A DNA stretch of 64,000 nt from Chryseobacterium sp. Leaf405 (GCF_001425355.1 NZ_LMQN01000012.1:130589-194588), one strand, 5' to 3'. Counted from the first letter of the stretch, positions 34,237-40,821 are shown. Notes: generated by a model not told the origin, from the sequence alone. A program made the numbers and translations.

Positions 34237-34782
34237 ATGAAAACAACAAACAAGATATTAGTCGTCGATATAGAAGCCACCTGTTGGGAAAATGACAGAA
34301 TTCCTATCGGTCAAAAAGTCGACATTATAGAAATAGGAATTTGCGAACTGGATAGGGCAACCAACGAAATATCCAATAAACAAAGCATCTATGTAATCCC
34401 TGAAAGATCGAAAATAAGCAGATTCTGTACAGATCTTACAGGAATTACGCCGCGACTGATTAAAGAAAAAGGAATTCATTTTGAAGAAGCCTGTGAAAAA
34501 ATTAGAGATGAATATGACTCGTCTTCTCTTATTTGGGCCGGTTTTGGGGAATTCGATAAAGAACAGATCATGCAGCAGTGTGATTATTTCGGAATCGAAA
34601 ATCCTTTCTCGGAAAATTACCTGAATATTATGAATCAATTCAAACATTATAATGGACTTCATAAAATGATGGGTTTAAAAAGAGCGTTGAAATTCCTGAA
34701 TATGGATTTTGAAGGAAATCATCACAGCGGAGCAGACGATGCTTACAATGCCGCCAAAATTTTAAGGGAGATTTTGCGGTAA
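34237..34782 (+). CDS. DEDDh 3'-5' exonuclease (ERI-1/KapD-like), copy 1
   Basis: A 181-residue single-domain exonuclease of the DEDDh class. Motif I is VVDIEATCWEN. The exo II Asp region is ASLIWAG-like (SSLIWAGFGEFDKEQI), and exo III is HHSGADDAYNAAKI with catalytic His and Asp. The TCW after DIEA and the FCTDLTGITPRLI segment point to the ERI-1-like, RNA-acting branch rather than DNA polymerase proofreading. A paralogue follows 27 bases downstream, so the pair probably arose by tandem duplication. Confidence 0.88.
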   Translation: MKTTNKILVVDIEATCWENDRIPIGQKVDIIEIGICELDRATNEISNKQSIYVIPERSKISRFCTDLTGITPRLIKEKGIHFEEACEKIRDEYDSSSLIWAGFGEFDKEQIMQQCDYFGIENPFSENYLNIMNQFKHYNGLHKMMGLKRALKFLNMDFEGNHHSGADDAYNAAKILREILR

Positions 34783-34809
34783 ATTACTAACAATAAACAA
34801 TTTAAAGAA

Positions 34810-35358
34810 GTGAAAACAACAGACAATATATTAATTATAGACCTCGAAGCTACGTGTTGGGATGACCACCCGCCAAGAGGTCAGGAAAGTGAAATCATAG
34901 AAATCGGAGTTTGTATTATGGATGCAAAAACCGGTAAGATTTCCAAAAATGAAGGAATTTTGGTGAAACCTCAATACTCGAAAGTGAGTCCGTTTTGTAC
35001 GGAGCTGACCTCCATTACGCAACAAATGCTTGATGAAGAAGGGATTTTGCTGGAAGATGCATTAGATATTCTCAGAGCGGAATATGATTCTGAAGACCTG
35101 ACTTGGGCGAGTTACGGAAACTACGATCTAAATATGCTTCAAAATCAGGCGAGAAGATTTAATATCGATTATCCTTTGAGTGATGATCATATTAATGTGA
35201 AAACGTTATTCGGGCAAATGCATCCGACTGTTCGTAAAAGTGTTGGCATGGCAAGAGCTTTAGGCGAACTGAATTTTACGCTTGAAGGCACGCATCACAG
35301 AGGTGTAGATGATGCTAAAAATATTGCAAAAATTTTGCATTGGTGCTTACAACAATAA
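34810..35358 (+). CDS. DEDDh 3'-5' exonuclease, copy 2
   Basis: A 182-residue paralogue of the preceding gene, with the same motifs: IIDLEATCWDD, FCTELTSITQQML, LTWASYGNYDLN, HHRGVDDAKNIAKI. It starts at GTG (34810). The start is supported because it aligns with the N-terminus of copy 1 (MKTTDNI against MKTTNKI). All four acidic positions and the His are kept in both copies, so neither looks decayed. They may differ in substrate. Both lie upstream of the Ro60 gene, and 3'-5' exonucleases (RNase PH, RNase II, PNPase) are known partners of bacterial Ro. Confidence 0.87.
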   Translation: MKTTDNILIIDLEATCWDDHPPRGQESEIIEIGVCIMDAKTGKISKNEGILVKPQYSKVSPFCTELTSITQQMLDEEGILLEDALDILRAEYDSEDLTWASYGNYDLNMLQNQARRFNIDYPLSDDHINVKTLFGQMHPTVRKSVGMARALGELNFTLEGTHHRGVDDAKNIAKILHWCLQQ

Positions 35359-35391
35359 TGTAACGATTTAGTAATCTGAAATATGACAATG

Positions 35392-35417
35392 ACTCCCTTT
35401 CAATAAGGGAGTTTTTT
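35392..35417. terminator. Terminator shared by the exonuclease and VOC genes
   Basis: ACTCCCTT pairs with AAGGGAGT, followed by TTTTT on the + strand. It overlaps the 3' end of the convergent VOC gene. Confidence 0.8.
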
Positions 35418-35861
35418 ATTTTTCTTCAGCCATTCTTCATAGGAAAGTACACCCAATTCAGGTTTTCCTTCGCCTTCTAAAATTGAGATGAATTCCAGTT
35501 GATTTCCATCAGGATCATTAAAATAAATCGCCAAGGCAGGCATCCATGCAAAAACCATGGGCTGAACTGATTCATTTTTAAGAAAATTGTAAGGCTTTAA
35601 GTTTTTATTTTTCAGAAAATCAACAGAATAATTCAGAATATCTTCTTTATCTGCTGTAAAGGCAAAATGTCTCGTCTGCAAATTTTCTTTCTGTTCCCAC
35701 AAACCTAACATGGATTCTTTATTTTTTCCGATCCATAGAAAAGCAATCGGGCGAGTTTCATCTTTATGAGCGAATTCCAATCCTAAAATTTCAGTGTAAA
35801 ATTGAATTGCATTTTCCAAGTTGCCTACCTGAACGTGAGTTTCATATAATCCTTTAATCAT
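35400..35861 (-). CDS. VOC-family (glyoxalase/bleomycin resistance-like) protein
   Basis: A 153-residue vicinal-oxygen-chelate protein with two beta-alpha-beta-beta-beta modules. The N-terminal YETHVQVGNLENAIQFYTEILGLEF carries the first metal His. IYFNDPDGNQLEFISIL holds the second-half Glu. TRHFAFTADKEDI gives another His. Metal-dependent activity is therefore possible, but the substrate (glyoxal, fosfomycin-like, aromatic) cannot be told. It is the only minus-strand gene within the RNA island and seems unrelated to it. Confidence 0.85.
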   Translation of the reverse strand: MIKGLYETHVQVGNLENAIQFYTEILGLEFAHKDETRPIAFLWIGKNKESMLGLWEQKENLQTRHFAFTADKEDILNYSVDFLKNKNLKPYNFLKNESVQPMVFAWMPALAIYFNDPDGNQLEFISILEGEGKPELGVLSYEEWLKKNKKLPY

Positions 35862-35987
35862 CGTTTAAAATTTTAATGAAACAAAACTATATAAAGGATT
35901 TTCAAAAACTCCCAATTCCCAATTCCTTTATATAAAATGAGTAATAGATAGATTTTATAGTTTGTTTAGAATCTATTTTTTATTAAT

Positions 35988-36226
35988 AAGGCTGTTTAAA
36001 CTTTCCCTGTTTCCTGTTTTAATTAAAACAGCTTGTTTAAACTAAAATGATTTTCTGATTTTGCTTAAACAGGTTGTTTCTACTTTCCCGGTTTTCTGTT
36101 TTAATTAAAACAGACTGTTCAGACTAAAATAGTTTTCTGATTTTGTTTAAATAGCTTGTTTCTACTTTCCCGGTTTTCTATTTTAATTAAAACAGACTGT
36201 TTAAACTAAAATGATTTTCTGATTTA
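35988..36226. repeat. Three tandem 82-bp repeats upstream of the Ro60 gene
   Basis: Three copies with a period of 82 bases (CTTTCCC at 36003 region, 36083 and 36165). Each holds the perfect palindrome CTGTTTTAATTAAAACAG or a one-base variant, and ACTAAAATGATTTTCTGATTT. There are no spacers of unrelated sequence, so it is not CRISPR. It may be a multi-site regulatory region or a repeated small RNA. Confidence 0.75.
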
Positions 36227-36294
36227 TTTATTTTACAGTATCATCTACTCCTTGAAATGACAAAAAAATAAAACTTTTTCATAAAAAATTCTGC

Positions 36295-36330
36295 TACGCA
36301 AAAACATTGCGTAAAAGCACACTTACTTTG
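36295..36330 (+). promoter_or_regulatory. TACGCA/TGCGTA operator and promoter of the Ro60 gene
   Basis: TACGCAA-N5-TTGCGTA is a perfect inverted repeat (36295-36313). CTTACTTTG, close to the -7 box consensus, ends at 36330, 59 bases before ATG 36390. The half site is shared with 17890, 38688 and 40405-40460. Confidence 0.6.
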
Positions 36331-36389
36331 TATAAGAAATGAGAGAGGAAGTGATAATCTTCCAAAATGTTTAACAAAAAACAGTAACC

Positions 36390-37907
36390 ATGAAATTTAA
36401 TTTTTTAAGAAAAGAAAATAAAGTAGTAATGAACTACGAAGGGGCAAAAGCATATACAATGACACCTGCAGAAGAACTATACAGTGCTGTTGTTACAACA
36501 GGATTATCAAACACTTCTTATGAAAAGGGAAATGACAGATTGAGGAGAATTCAAGCTCTTATTCAGAAAAACGATCCTGAGTTCGTTGCAAAATTGGCAG
36601 TTTATGCAAGAAAAGATATGTATTTACGCTCAATTCCGTTGGTTTTGACGACTGAATTGGCAAAGCAAACTTCAGGTACAGACTTGGTAAGCAGAACCGT
36701 TGACGGAGTTATTCAAAGAGCAGACGAAATCACAGAATTGTTGGCATATTACCAATTGGCAAACGAAAGAACAGATTTGAAAAAATTGAATAAACTTTCA
36801 AAACAAATCCAAAAAGGTCTGGTAAAATCTTTCAATAAATTTGATGAATACCAATTCGCAAAATACAACAGAAAAGCAGAAGTGACATTGAAAGATGCTT
36901 TGTTTTTGGTTCACCCGAAAGCAAAAGATGAAAATCAACAGGCTATTTTTAACAAAATCGTCAACGATTCATTGGAAGCTCCATATACTTGGGAAGTTGA
37001 GCTTTCAGTGTTGGGTCAGACAAAATTTGCCGACGATACAGAAAGAAAATCAGCTTTCAAAAGCAAATGGGAAGAATTGATTTTCAGCAACAAATTGGGT
37101 TATATGGCAACTTTACGAAACCTTAGAAATATTTTGGAAGCCAACGTTTCTTCAGATGCGATGTACAAAGTATGCAAGTATTTGGCGGATGAAAAAGCGG
37201 TAAGAAATTCAAAACAATTGCCATTCAGATTTTTGGCAGCGTATAGAGAATTGAAAAATATCGATTCAAAATATACTTCATCTATCTTGGAAGCGTTGGA
37301 AGATGCGGTGATGGTGAGTGCAAAAAATATCAAAGGTTTTGGTTTCGAAACTTCTGTGGTTATAGCGGCAGACGTTTCTGGTTCGATGCAGCAACCGGTT
37401 TCTCCGAAATCTAAAGTATTGTTGTATGATATTGGTTTGCTGATGTCGATGATGTTGCAGTCAAAATGTAAAAACGTGATTACAGGTATGTTCGGTGACA
37501 CTTGGAAAAGAGTTCCGATGCCTAAAAACGGTATTTTGAGAAATGTAGATGCATTTTACAAAAGAGAAGGCGAGGTGGGTTATGCTACAAACGGTCATCT
37601 GGTGATTGAAGATTTGATCAATAAAAAAGAAAAAGTAGATAAAATTATGTTGTTTACCGATACCCAAATGTGGGATACTGGCGGATTTTCAAATGCTTTC
37701 GGAAACTCATGGAACCGATATAAAAAGATTAATCCAAATGCAAAATTGTATATTTTTGATTTGGCTGGTTACGGAAAACAACCTTTGGATGTCAGAAAAA
37801 ATGATGTATATCTAATTGCAGGTTGGTCCGACAAAATCTTCGACGTACTGAATGCTTTGGAAGACCGAAAATCTGCTGTAGAAATGATTAAAAAAGTAGT
37901 GCTTTAA
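36390..37907 (+). CDS. rsr: TROVE/vWA protein, bacterial Ro60 (Rsr) orthologue
   Basis: A 505-residue Ro60-family ring protein. Residues ~15-310 form the TROVE HEAT-repeat ring (YSAVVTTGLSNTSYEKGNDRLRRI, VAKLAVYARKDMYLRSIPLVLTTELA). A C-terminal vWA domain follows, with an intact MIDAS DVSGSM at residues 328-333, MLFTDTQMWDTGG and a GW near the end. Ro binds Y RNAs on its outer surface and misfolded RNA ends in its cavity, and in bacteria it steers RNA to 3'-5' exonucleases. The length is close to Deinococcus Rsr. Downstream lie eight Y-RNA-like RNAs, which strongly supports the call. Note that rsr is the Deinococcus name. Confidence 0.95.
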   Translation: MKFNFLRKENKVVMNYEGAKAYTMTPAEELYSAVVTTGLSNTSYEKGNDRLRRIQALIQKNDPEFVAKLAVYARKDMYLRSIPLVLTTELAKQTSGTDLVSRTVDGVIQRADEITELLAYYQLANERTDLKKLNKLSKQIQKGLVKSFNKFDEYQFAKYNRKAEVTLKDALFLVHPKAKDENQQAIFNKIVNDSLEAPYTWEVELSVLGQTKFADDTERKSAFKSKWEELIFSNKLGYMATLRNLRNILEANVSSDAMYKVCKYLADEKAVRNSKQLPFRFLAAYRELKNIDSKYTSSILEALEDAVMVSAKNIKGFGFETSVVIAADVSGSMQQPVSPKSKVLLYDIGLLMSMMLQSKCKNVITGMFGDTWKRVPMPKNGILRNVDAFYKREGEVGYATNGHLVIEDLINKKEKVDKIMLFTDTQMWDTGGFSNAFGNSWNRYKKINPNAKLYIFDLAGYGKQPLDVRKNDVYLIAGWSDKIFDVLNALEDRKSAVEMIKKVVL

Positions 37908-37951
37908 AAGGCACTGCTTTTAAAATAAAACTAATAACCATTAATTTTTTT

Positions 37952-38041
37952 AGGAGCTATTTCCCGCTTTCCACTATATCTTTTTCGCCAACGCTTTTTC
38001 CAAGCCATTGCAGAAAAAGGATGTCGTTGCAATCGGGGCTA
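37952..38041. repeat. Dispersed intergenic element, copy 1
   Basis: GGAGCTATTTCCCGCTTTCC, TATATCTTTT, AAAAAGGATG and CAATCGGGGC occur in this order. A related element with TTTCCGGCTTTCACT and CAATCCGGGGC is at 62742-62840. It is probably a non-coding flavobacterial repeat that follows genes. Confidence 0.6.
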
Positions 38042-38058
38042 ATTTAAAATAACTAATT

Positions 38059-38511
38059 ATGAAAAATATAACTTTAGATTTTATAAAAGGAATTTTATAT
38101 ACATATGCAGACTTAAATACTCCAGATAGTAATTTATCTTATAAATATGAAATAATCGAAATGGAATTAGAAAAAGATGAATCTATTTTTTTAGAAAATC
38201 AATTTCAACTTCCAGAAGAATGCTTATTTACTATTGAAGATATTAACTTTGAAGAATTTCAAAAGTCTCTAAATAATTGGTTCTTTAAAAATGGTGAAAT
38301 TTCTAATTTACAAATCGATGAAAGAAGAGAAGATAATTATATCGAATTATTTTTCAATAACTTAAATGATTTGATATATATTAAAAATATTAAAACAGTG
38401 GAATTTAGCTATGCCAATGAAGCGTATTATGAATTAGGAATTTATTATGAATATTTTTTCATAGAAGGAGATAAGAATAAATATCTTGTCTATTTTAAAT
38501 ATGAAGATTAA
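38059..38511 (+). CDS. Hypothetical acidic protein, 150 residues
   Basis: Not recognised. Very acidic and aromatic, with many Ile, Asn, Tyr and Phe (NNWFFKNGEISNLQID, EFSYANEAYYELGIYYEYFF). There is no signal peptide or membrane helix. The gene is markedly AT-richer than the Ro60 gene, which suggests recent acquisition. The composition resembles immunity-type proteins of polymorphic toxin systems, but no toxin gene is adjacent. It sits between a dispersed repeat and the first Y-RNA-like RNA, whose 5' stem begins 2 bases after its stop. Confidence 0.62.
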   Translation: MKNITLDFIKGILYTYADLNTPDSNLSYKYEIIEMELEKDESIFLENQFQLPEECLFTIEDINFEEFQKSLNNWFFKNGEISNLQIDERREDNYIELFFNNLNDLIYIKNIKTVEFSYANEAYYELGIYYEYFFIEGDKNKYLVYFKYED

Positions 38512-38512
38512 T

Positions 38513-38590
38513 AAAACAAGCCGATGCCGTGAAAAGAAATCCTTCGAAATCTAATTGAATATGAGTCTTTTCGTCAGATTGCTCGGTTTT
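38513..38590 (+). ncRNA. Y-RNA-like RNA 1 (short form)
   Basis: The outer stem AAAACAAGCCGA/TCGGTTTT pairs with a bulge. Then come TGCCGT opposite TTGC, and inner stem GAAAAGA/TCTTTTC (7 bp) with CCTTCG just inside. There is no tRNA-like module. Same architecture as the seven copies that follow. Confidence 0.7.
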
Positions 38591-38672
38591 AACAATGTCG
38601 TATGTAAGAATTCCATCGTCAAACTTAAAATTTGAATATCAACAAACTCTTACAATTTATTACTTGGTTTTT
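38588..38672 (+). ncRNA. Y-RNA-like RNA 2 (short form)
   Basis: TGTCGTA is opposite TTAC. The inner stem is TGTAAGA/TCTTACA (7 bp), and the outer AACAA pairs with TTGGTT around a bulge. CATCG takes the place of CTTCG, and an inner TCAAA/TTTGA hairpin fills the loop. Confidence 0.6.
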
Positions 38673-38687
38673 AAAATAAATTTCAAC

Positions 38688-38723
38688 TGCGTAAAAAGAA
38701 TGCGCATTAAAGCAATAATTTTG
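38688..38723 (+). promoter_or_regulatory. Promoter/operator of the Y-RNA array
   Basis: TGCGTAAAAAGA, then TGCGCATT and TAATTTTG (38716-38723, a TAnnTTTG box). This is nearly identical to 17890-17925. It is 35 bases before Y-RNA-like RNA 3 and likely drives copies 3-8 as one precursor. Confidence 0.65.
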
Positions 38724-38757
38724 CTTTAACAAAAAACAATAACCATAAAAACTTAAA

Positions 38758-38892
38758 AAAGTAAGTGTCGTAAAACAGAATTTCTTCGTTAAGGGACAGC
38801 AATACAGGTTCGAATCCTGTTTCCGGACATTCGGAATGGCGTAAATGGTATCGCTCTGTGAGTAAGTCTCTGTTTGATTTTTACCTTACTTT
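38758..38892 (+). ncRNA. Y-RNA-like RNA 3 with permuted tRNA-like module
   Basis: Outer stem AAAGTAAG/CTTACTTT (8 bp), TGTCGT opposite TTAC, inner stem AAACAGA/TCTGTTT. Inside, in order: T arm ACAGG-TTCGAAT-CCTGT, capped acceptor TTCCG/CGGAA, D-like arm GGCGTAAATGGTATCGC. This is tRNA order permuted, with the Y stem in the anticodon position, as in YrlA RNAs. Confidence 0.8.
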
Positions 38893-38969
38893 AAAACAAT
38901 CGATGCCGTAAGAAAGAGTTACTTCGACTCCAAATTGTAAAGCCTCTTTCAAATTTTTTGCTCGGTTTT
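38893..38969 (+). ncRNA. Y-RNA-like RNA 4 (short form)
   Basis: Outer AAAACAATCGA/TCGGTTTT with a bulge, TGCCGT opposite TTGC, inner GAAAGAG/CTCTTTC (7 bp), TTACTTCG inside. It abuts copy 3 directly. No tRNA module. Confidence 0.72.
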
Positions 38970-38980
38970 AAAAAAATATA

Positions 38981-39126
38981 AAATAATCAAGTGTCGTTTT
39001 AGAATCATACTTCGATATTTAATCTTTGGGTCACAGGTTCGAATCCTGTCTTTTCTTCGGGAAAAGTAGCTCAGCTGGTAGAGCAAAAGCACTGAAAAGT
39101 ATTCTATATTTTTACCTTGATTTTAT
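38981..39126 (+). ncRNA. Y-RNA-like RNA 5 with permuted tRNA-like module
   Basis: Outer ATCAAG/CTTGAT, TGTCGT opposite TTAC, inner TAGAAT/ATTCTA. The module reads T arm ACAGG-TTCGAAT-CCTGT, capped acceptor CTTTTC-ttcgg-GAAAAG, then a canonical D arm AGCTCAGCTGGTAGAGC. Confidence 0.82.
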
Positions 39127-39127
39127 A

Positions 39128-39231
39128 ATAAAGAGTGTCGTAGTAAAGACTTACTTCTTGGTGTAATTTTGGTTCGAGTCCAAACAATCTTGCAAAAGAT
39201 TGGGAAGTCTTTCAATGAGTTACCTCTTTTT
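39128..39231 (+). ncRNA. Y-RNA-like RNA 6, T arm and acceptor only
   Basis: Outer AAAGAG/CTCTTT, TGTCGT opposite TTAC, inner AAAGACTT/AAGTCTTT (8 bp). Inside are T arm TTTGG-TTCGAGT-CCAAA and a CAATCTT-GCAA-AAGATTG hairpin in the acceptor position. A D arm is missing. Confidence 0.72.
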
Positions 39232-39242
39232 TAATTTAAATA

Positions 39243-39392
39243 AAAACAAGTGCCGTAGAAAAGTGTTACTTCGCTCATTACGACGGGGTCACGGGTTCGA
39301 GTCCCGTCTCTTCCACAAAGAAAACACAAATATATAGGAAGAGTAGCTCAGTTGGTTAGAGCACGACTAACTTTTGATTGTTGCCTTGTTTT
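39243..39392 (+). ncRNA. Y-RNA-like RNA 7 with full permuted tRNA
   Basis: Outer AAAACAAG/CTTGTTTT (8 bp), TGCCGT opposite TTGC, inner AAAAGT/ACTTTT. The module has T arm ACGGG-TTCGAGT-CCCGT, then the 3' acceptor CTCTTCC, a 21-nt linker, and 5' acceptor GGAAGAG (perfect 7 bp). The D arm AGCTCAGTTGGTTAGAGC follows. It is the clearest circularly permuted tRNA of the array. Confidence 0.85.
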
Positions 39393-39397
39393 ACCAT

Positions 39398-39535
39398 AAA
39401 AAGTGTCGTAGAGAAAAGATACTTCGTCACCATTTTAAGGGGAGGAATAATGAAGCAGGTAAATCTCTGCAAGATTATTCGGTTCGACTCCGGCAAGACG
39501 CTGCCCCGCTTTTCTTTTCTCGTTTTTACCTTTTT
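39398..39535 (+). ncRNA. Y-RNA-like RNA 8 with a variant module
   Basis: Outer AAAAAG/CTTTTT, TGTCGT opposite TTAC, inner AGAAAAG/CTTTTCT (7 bp). The insert differs from the others: GGGG...CCCC closes a GAATAAT/ATTATTC hairpin and a T-arm-like CGG-TTCGACT-CCG. It is the last copy before the terminator. Confidence 0.72.
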
Positions 39536-39543
39536 CAAATAAG

Positions 39544-39574
39544 AAGCCGATGAAATTATGTTCATCGGCTTTTA
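39544..39574 (+). terminator. Terminator of the Y-RNA array
   Basis: AAGCCGATGAA pairs with TTCATCGGCTT (11 bp perfect), followed by TTT. It lies 9 bases after the last Y-RNA-like unit. Confidence 0.85.
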
Positions 39575-39598
39575 TATTGTTGTCAATTAAGGAAATGA

Positions 39599-39940
39599 TT
39601 ATTTAACTTTTATGTCTTCTAATTCTTTTTCGAATAATTTTCTCCATTTAGCAATCGTCGTTCTGCTTATTTTATATTGTCGGGACATATAACTTGTAGA
39701 AAAATCATGCTTTTTTTGATATTGCAAAAGTTTAAGGATCGTTTTTTTATCGTACGTCTTCAACTGCTGATTGTTTCTGATACTTTCTTTTGATTGTTCA
39801 AAGATCAGATCATTAAAATTCAGAATTTCTTCCGTAGTTTTTAAACCATTCAGAAGTTTTTGGATTTTAGGATTTTCTAGCTTCTCAGGATGATCGTCTT
39901 TCAACATATCCTGATAGATTTTCTTATAATTAGGGCGCAT
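39599..39940 (-). CDS. HTH (transposase-like) DNA-binding protein
   Basis: A 113-residue protein with a C-terminal helix-turn-helix (LLQYQKKHDFSTSYMSRQYKISRTTIAKWRKLFEKEL) of the kind found in transposase OrfA proteins. The N-terminal half is helical and acidic. There is no DDE catalytic domain nearby and no terminal inverted repeats, so a mobile element is not supported. The start at 39940 (MRPNYKKIYQD) is preferred over 40021, which would overlap the upstream gene by 74 bases. It is 7 bases after that gene, so the two form an operon and probably act as a regulator pair. Confidence 0.75.
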   Translation of the reverse strand: MRPNYKKIYQDMLKDDHPEKLENPKIQKLLNGLKTTEEILNFNDLIFEQSKESIRNNQQLKTYDKKTILKLLQYQKKHDFSTSYMSRQYKISRTTIAKWRKLFEKELEDIKVK

Positions 39941-39947
39941 TTCGATT

Positions 39948-40373
39948 TTAATTTGGTTCGTTTTTTTGCAGCCAACGGTGAAGAGTACTCTTCGGAATAG
40001 AATATTCTTTGATGATTTCACTTTGCGTCATTTCACCCGAGTAAATCTTTTTCATAATAAAGTCCTTAATTTCCTGAGTATAAATGTTTTTTCTGAAATA
40101 AGGTATTTTATCAGATTTCGGCTGTGTGCTTTTGTTCACGGCAGAAGGCGGAGAATACAAAATTAGGTGTGAGCTGAAAAGTCTGAAAAAATCATATTCC
40201 AGTAATTTAGACCATCTTAGAAGAAGGTCAGTTTCTATAGATCTGCTTTTATAGGTGTTTTCAACAAATTCTTCATCTTTTTTAAGGAAATTGCAGATTC
40301 TCTCCATTGGAATTCCTAATTCCTCAACTTTTTCTTTTATGAAATTTCCTATATGAATTTCTTTATATAACAT
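39948..40373 (-). CDS. HTH DNA-binding protein, probable regulator of the Ro/Y-RNA island
   Basis: A 141-residue protein with two predicted DNA-binding parts. The N-terminal helical region is Cro-like (IGNFIKEKVEELGIPMERICNFLKKDEEFVENTYKS). A C-terminal transposase-type HTH follows (TQEIKDFIMKKIYSGEMTQSEIIKEYSIPKSTLHRWLQ). Similar pairs are common in Chryseobacterium as 'helix-turn-helix/transposase' genes. Here its own promoter region carries three or more TACGCA/TGCGTA half sites, the same element found before the Ro gene and the Y-RNA array. That suggests autoregulation and control of those targets (inference). Confidence 0.75.
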   Translation of the reverse strand: MLYKEIHIGNFIKEKVEELGIPMERICNFLKKDEEFVENTYKSRSIETDLLLRWSKLLEYDFFRLFSSHLILYSPPSAVNKSTQPKSDKIPYFRKNIYTQEIKDFIMKKIYSGEMTQSEIIKEYSIPKSTLHRWLQKNEPN

Positions 40374-40404
40374 TGTATTTAAATCTTAATGTCTGTTGTA
40401 ACAA

Positions 40405-40460
40405 TTTACGCACCGCAAAGTAATAATAAAACTAATTAGATTTAAAAATGCGTATTGCGT
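40405..40460 (-). promoter_or_regulatory. Promoter and TACGCA sites of the HTH gene pair
   Basis: On the minus strand TACGCA-A-TACGCA, then further downstream ATTACTTTGCGG and TGCGTAA, lead towards ATG 40373. At least three copies of the half site are visible. The remaining ~360 bases up to the SulP promoter are AT-rich with no gene seen. Confidence 0.55.
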
Positions 40461-40821
40461 ACAATAATTTTCAGTTCGTAATAATCAACTTTTATAAATA
40501 AAATGAGATCATTATCTCAGACTTATTTATGAACTTTTATTGAGTATAATAAAAATACCGTCTTTCAATTTTTCTCACAGAATATTTTTATATTTTCTGG
40601 CTTGTAAATAAGTTATGCGATACCTTATTTCTCTGAATTCAAATATAGAAAAAAATACATACGATTAATTATTATTGTAATATAAAATTTTAAAAATAAT
40701 GTTTTGTGGCTTACAAAATACTTTGTATAAAGGTTTTTGTATTAAAATAAAAATATAATAACTCCTTTTTTTATTGTTAAATTACAGAATAGAAAAAATC
40801 TGTAAAGAATTTCAAAGTCCA

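Noticed and set aside
35988-36226. Possible CRISPR array
   Set aside because: The three 82-bp units are head-to-tail with no unique spacers, and there are no cas genes. It is a plain tandem repeat.
39356-39565. 69-codon minus-strand ORF over Y-RNA-like units 7-8
   Set aside because: It is antisense to structured RNA and the array terminator, with no family signal.
39599-40373. Insertion sequence (IS) suggested by transposase-like HTH domains
   Set aside because: No DDE/DEDD transposase, no terminal inverted repeats or target duplication. The TACGCA promoter sites point to regulators.
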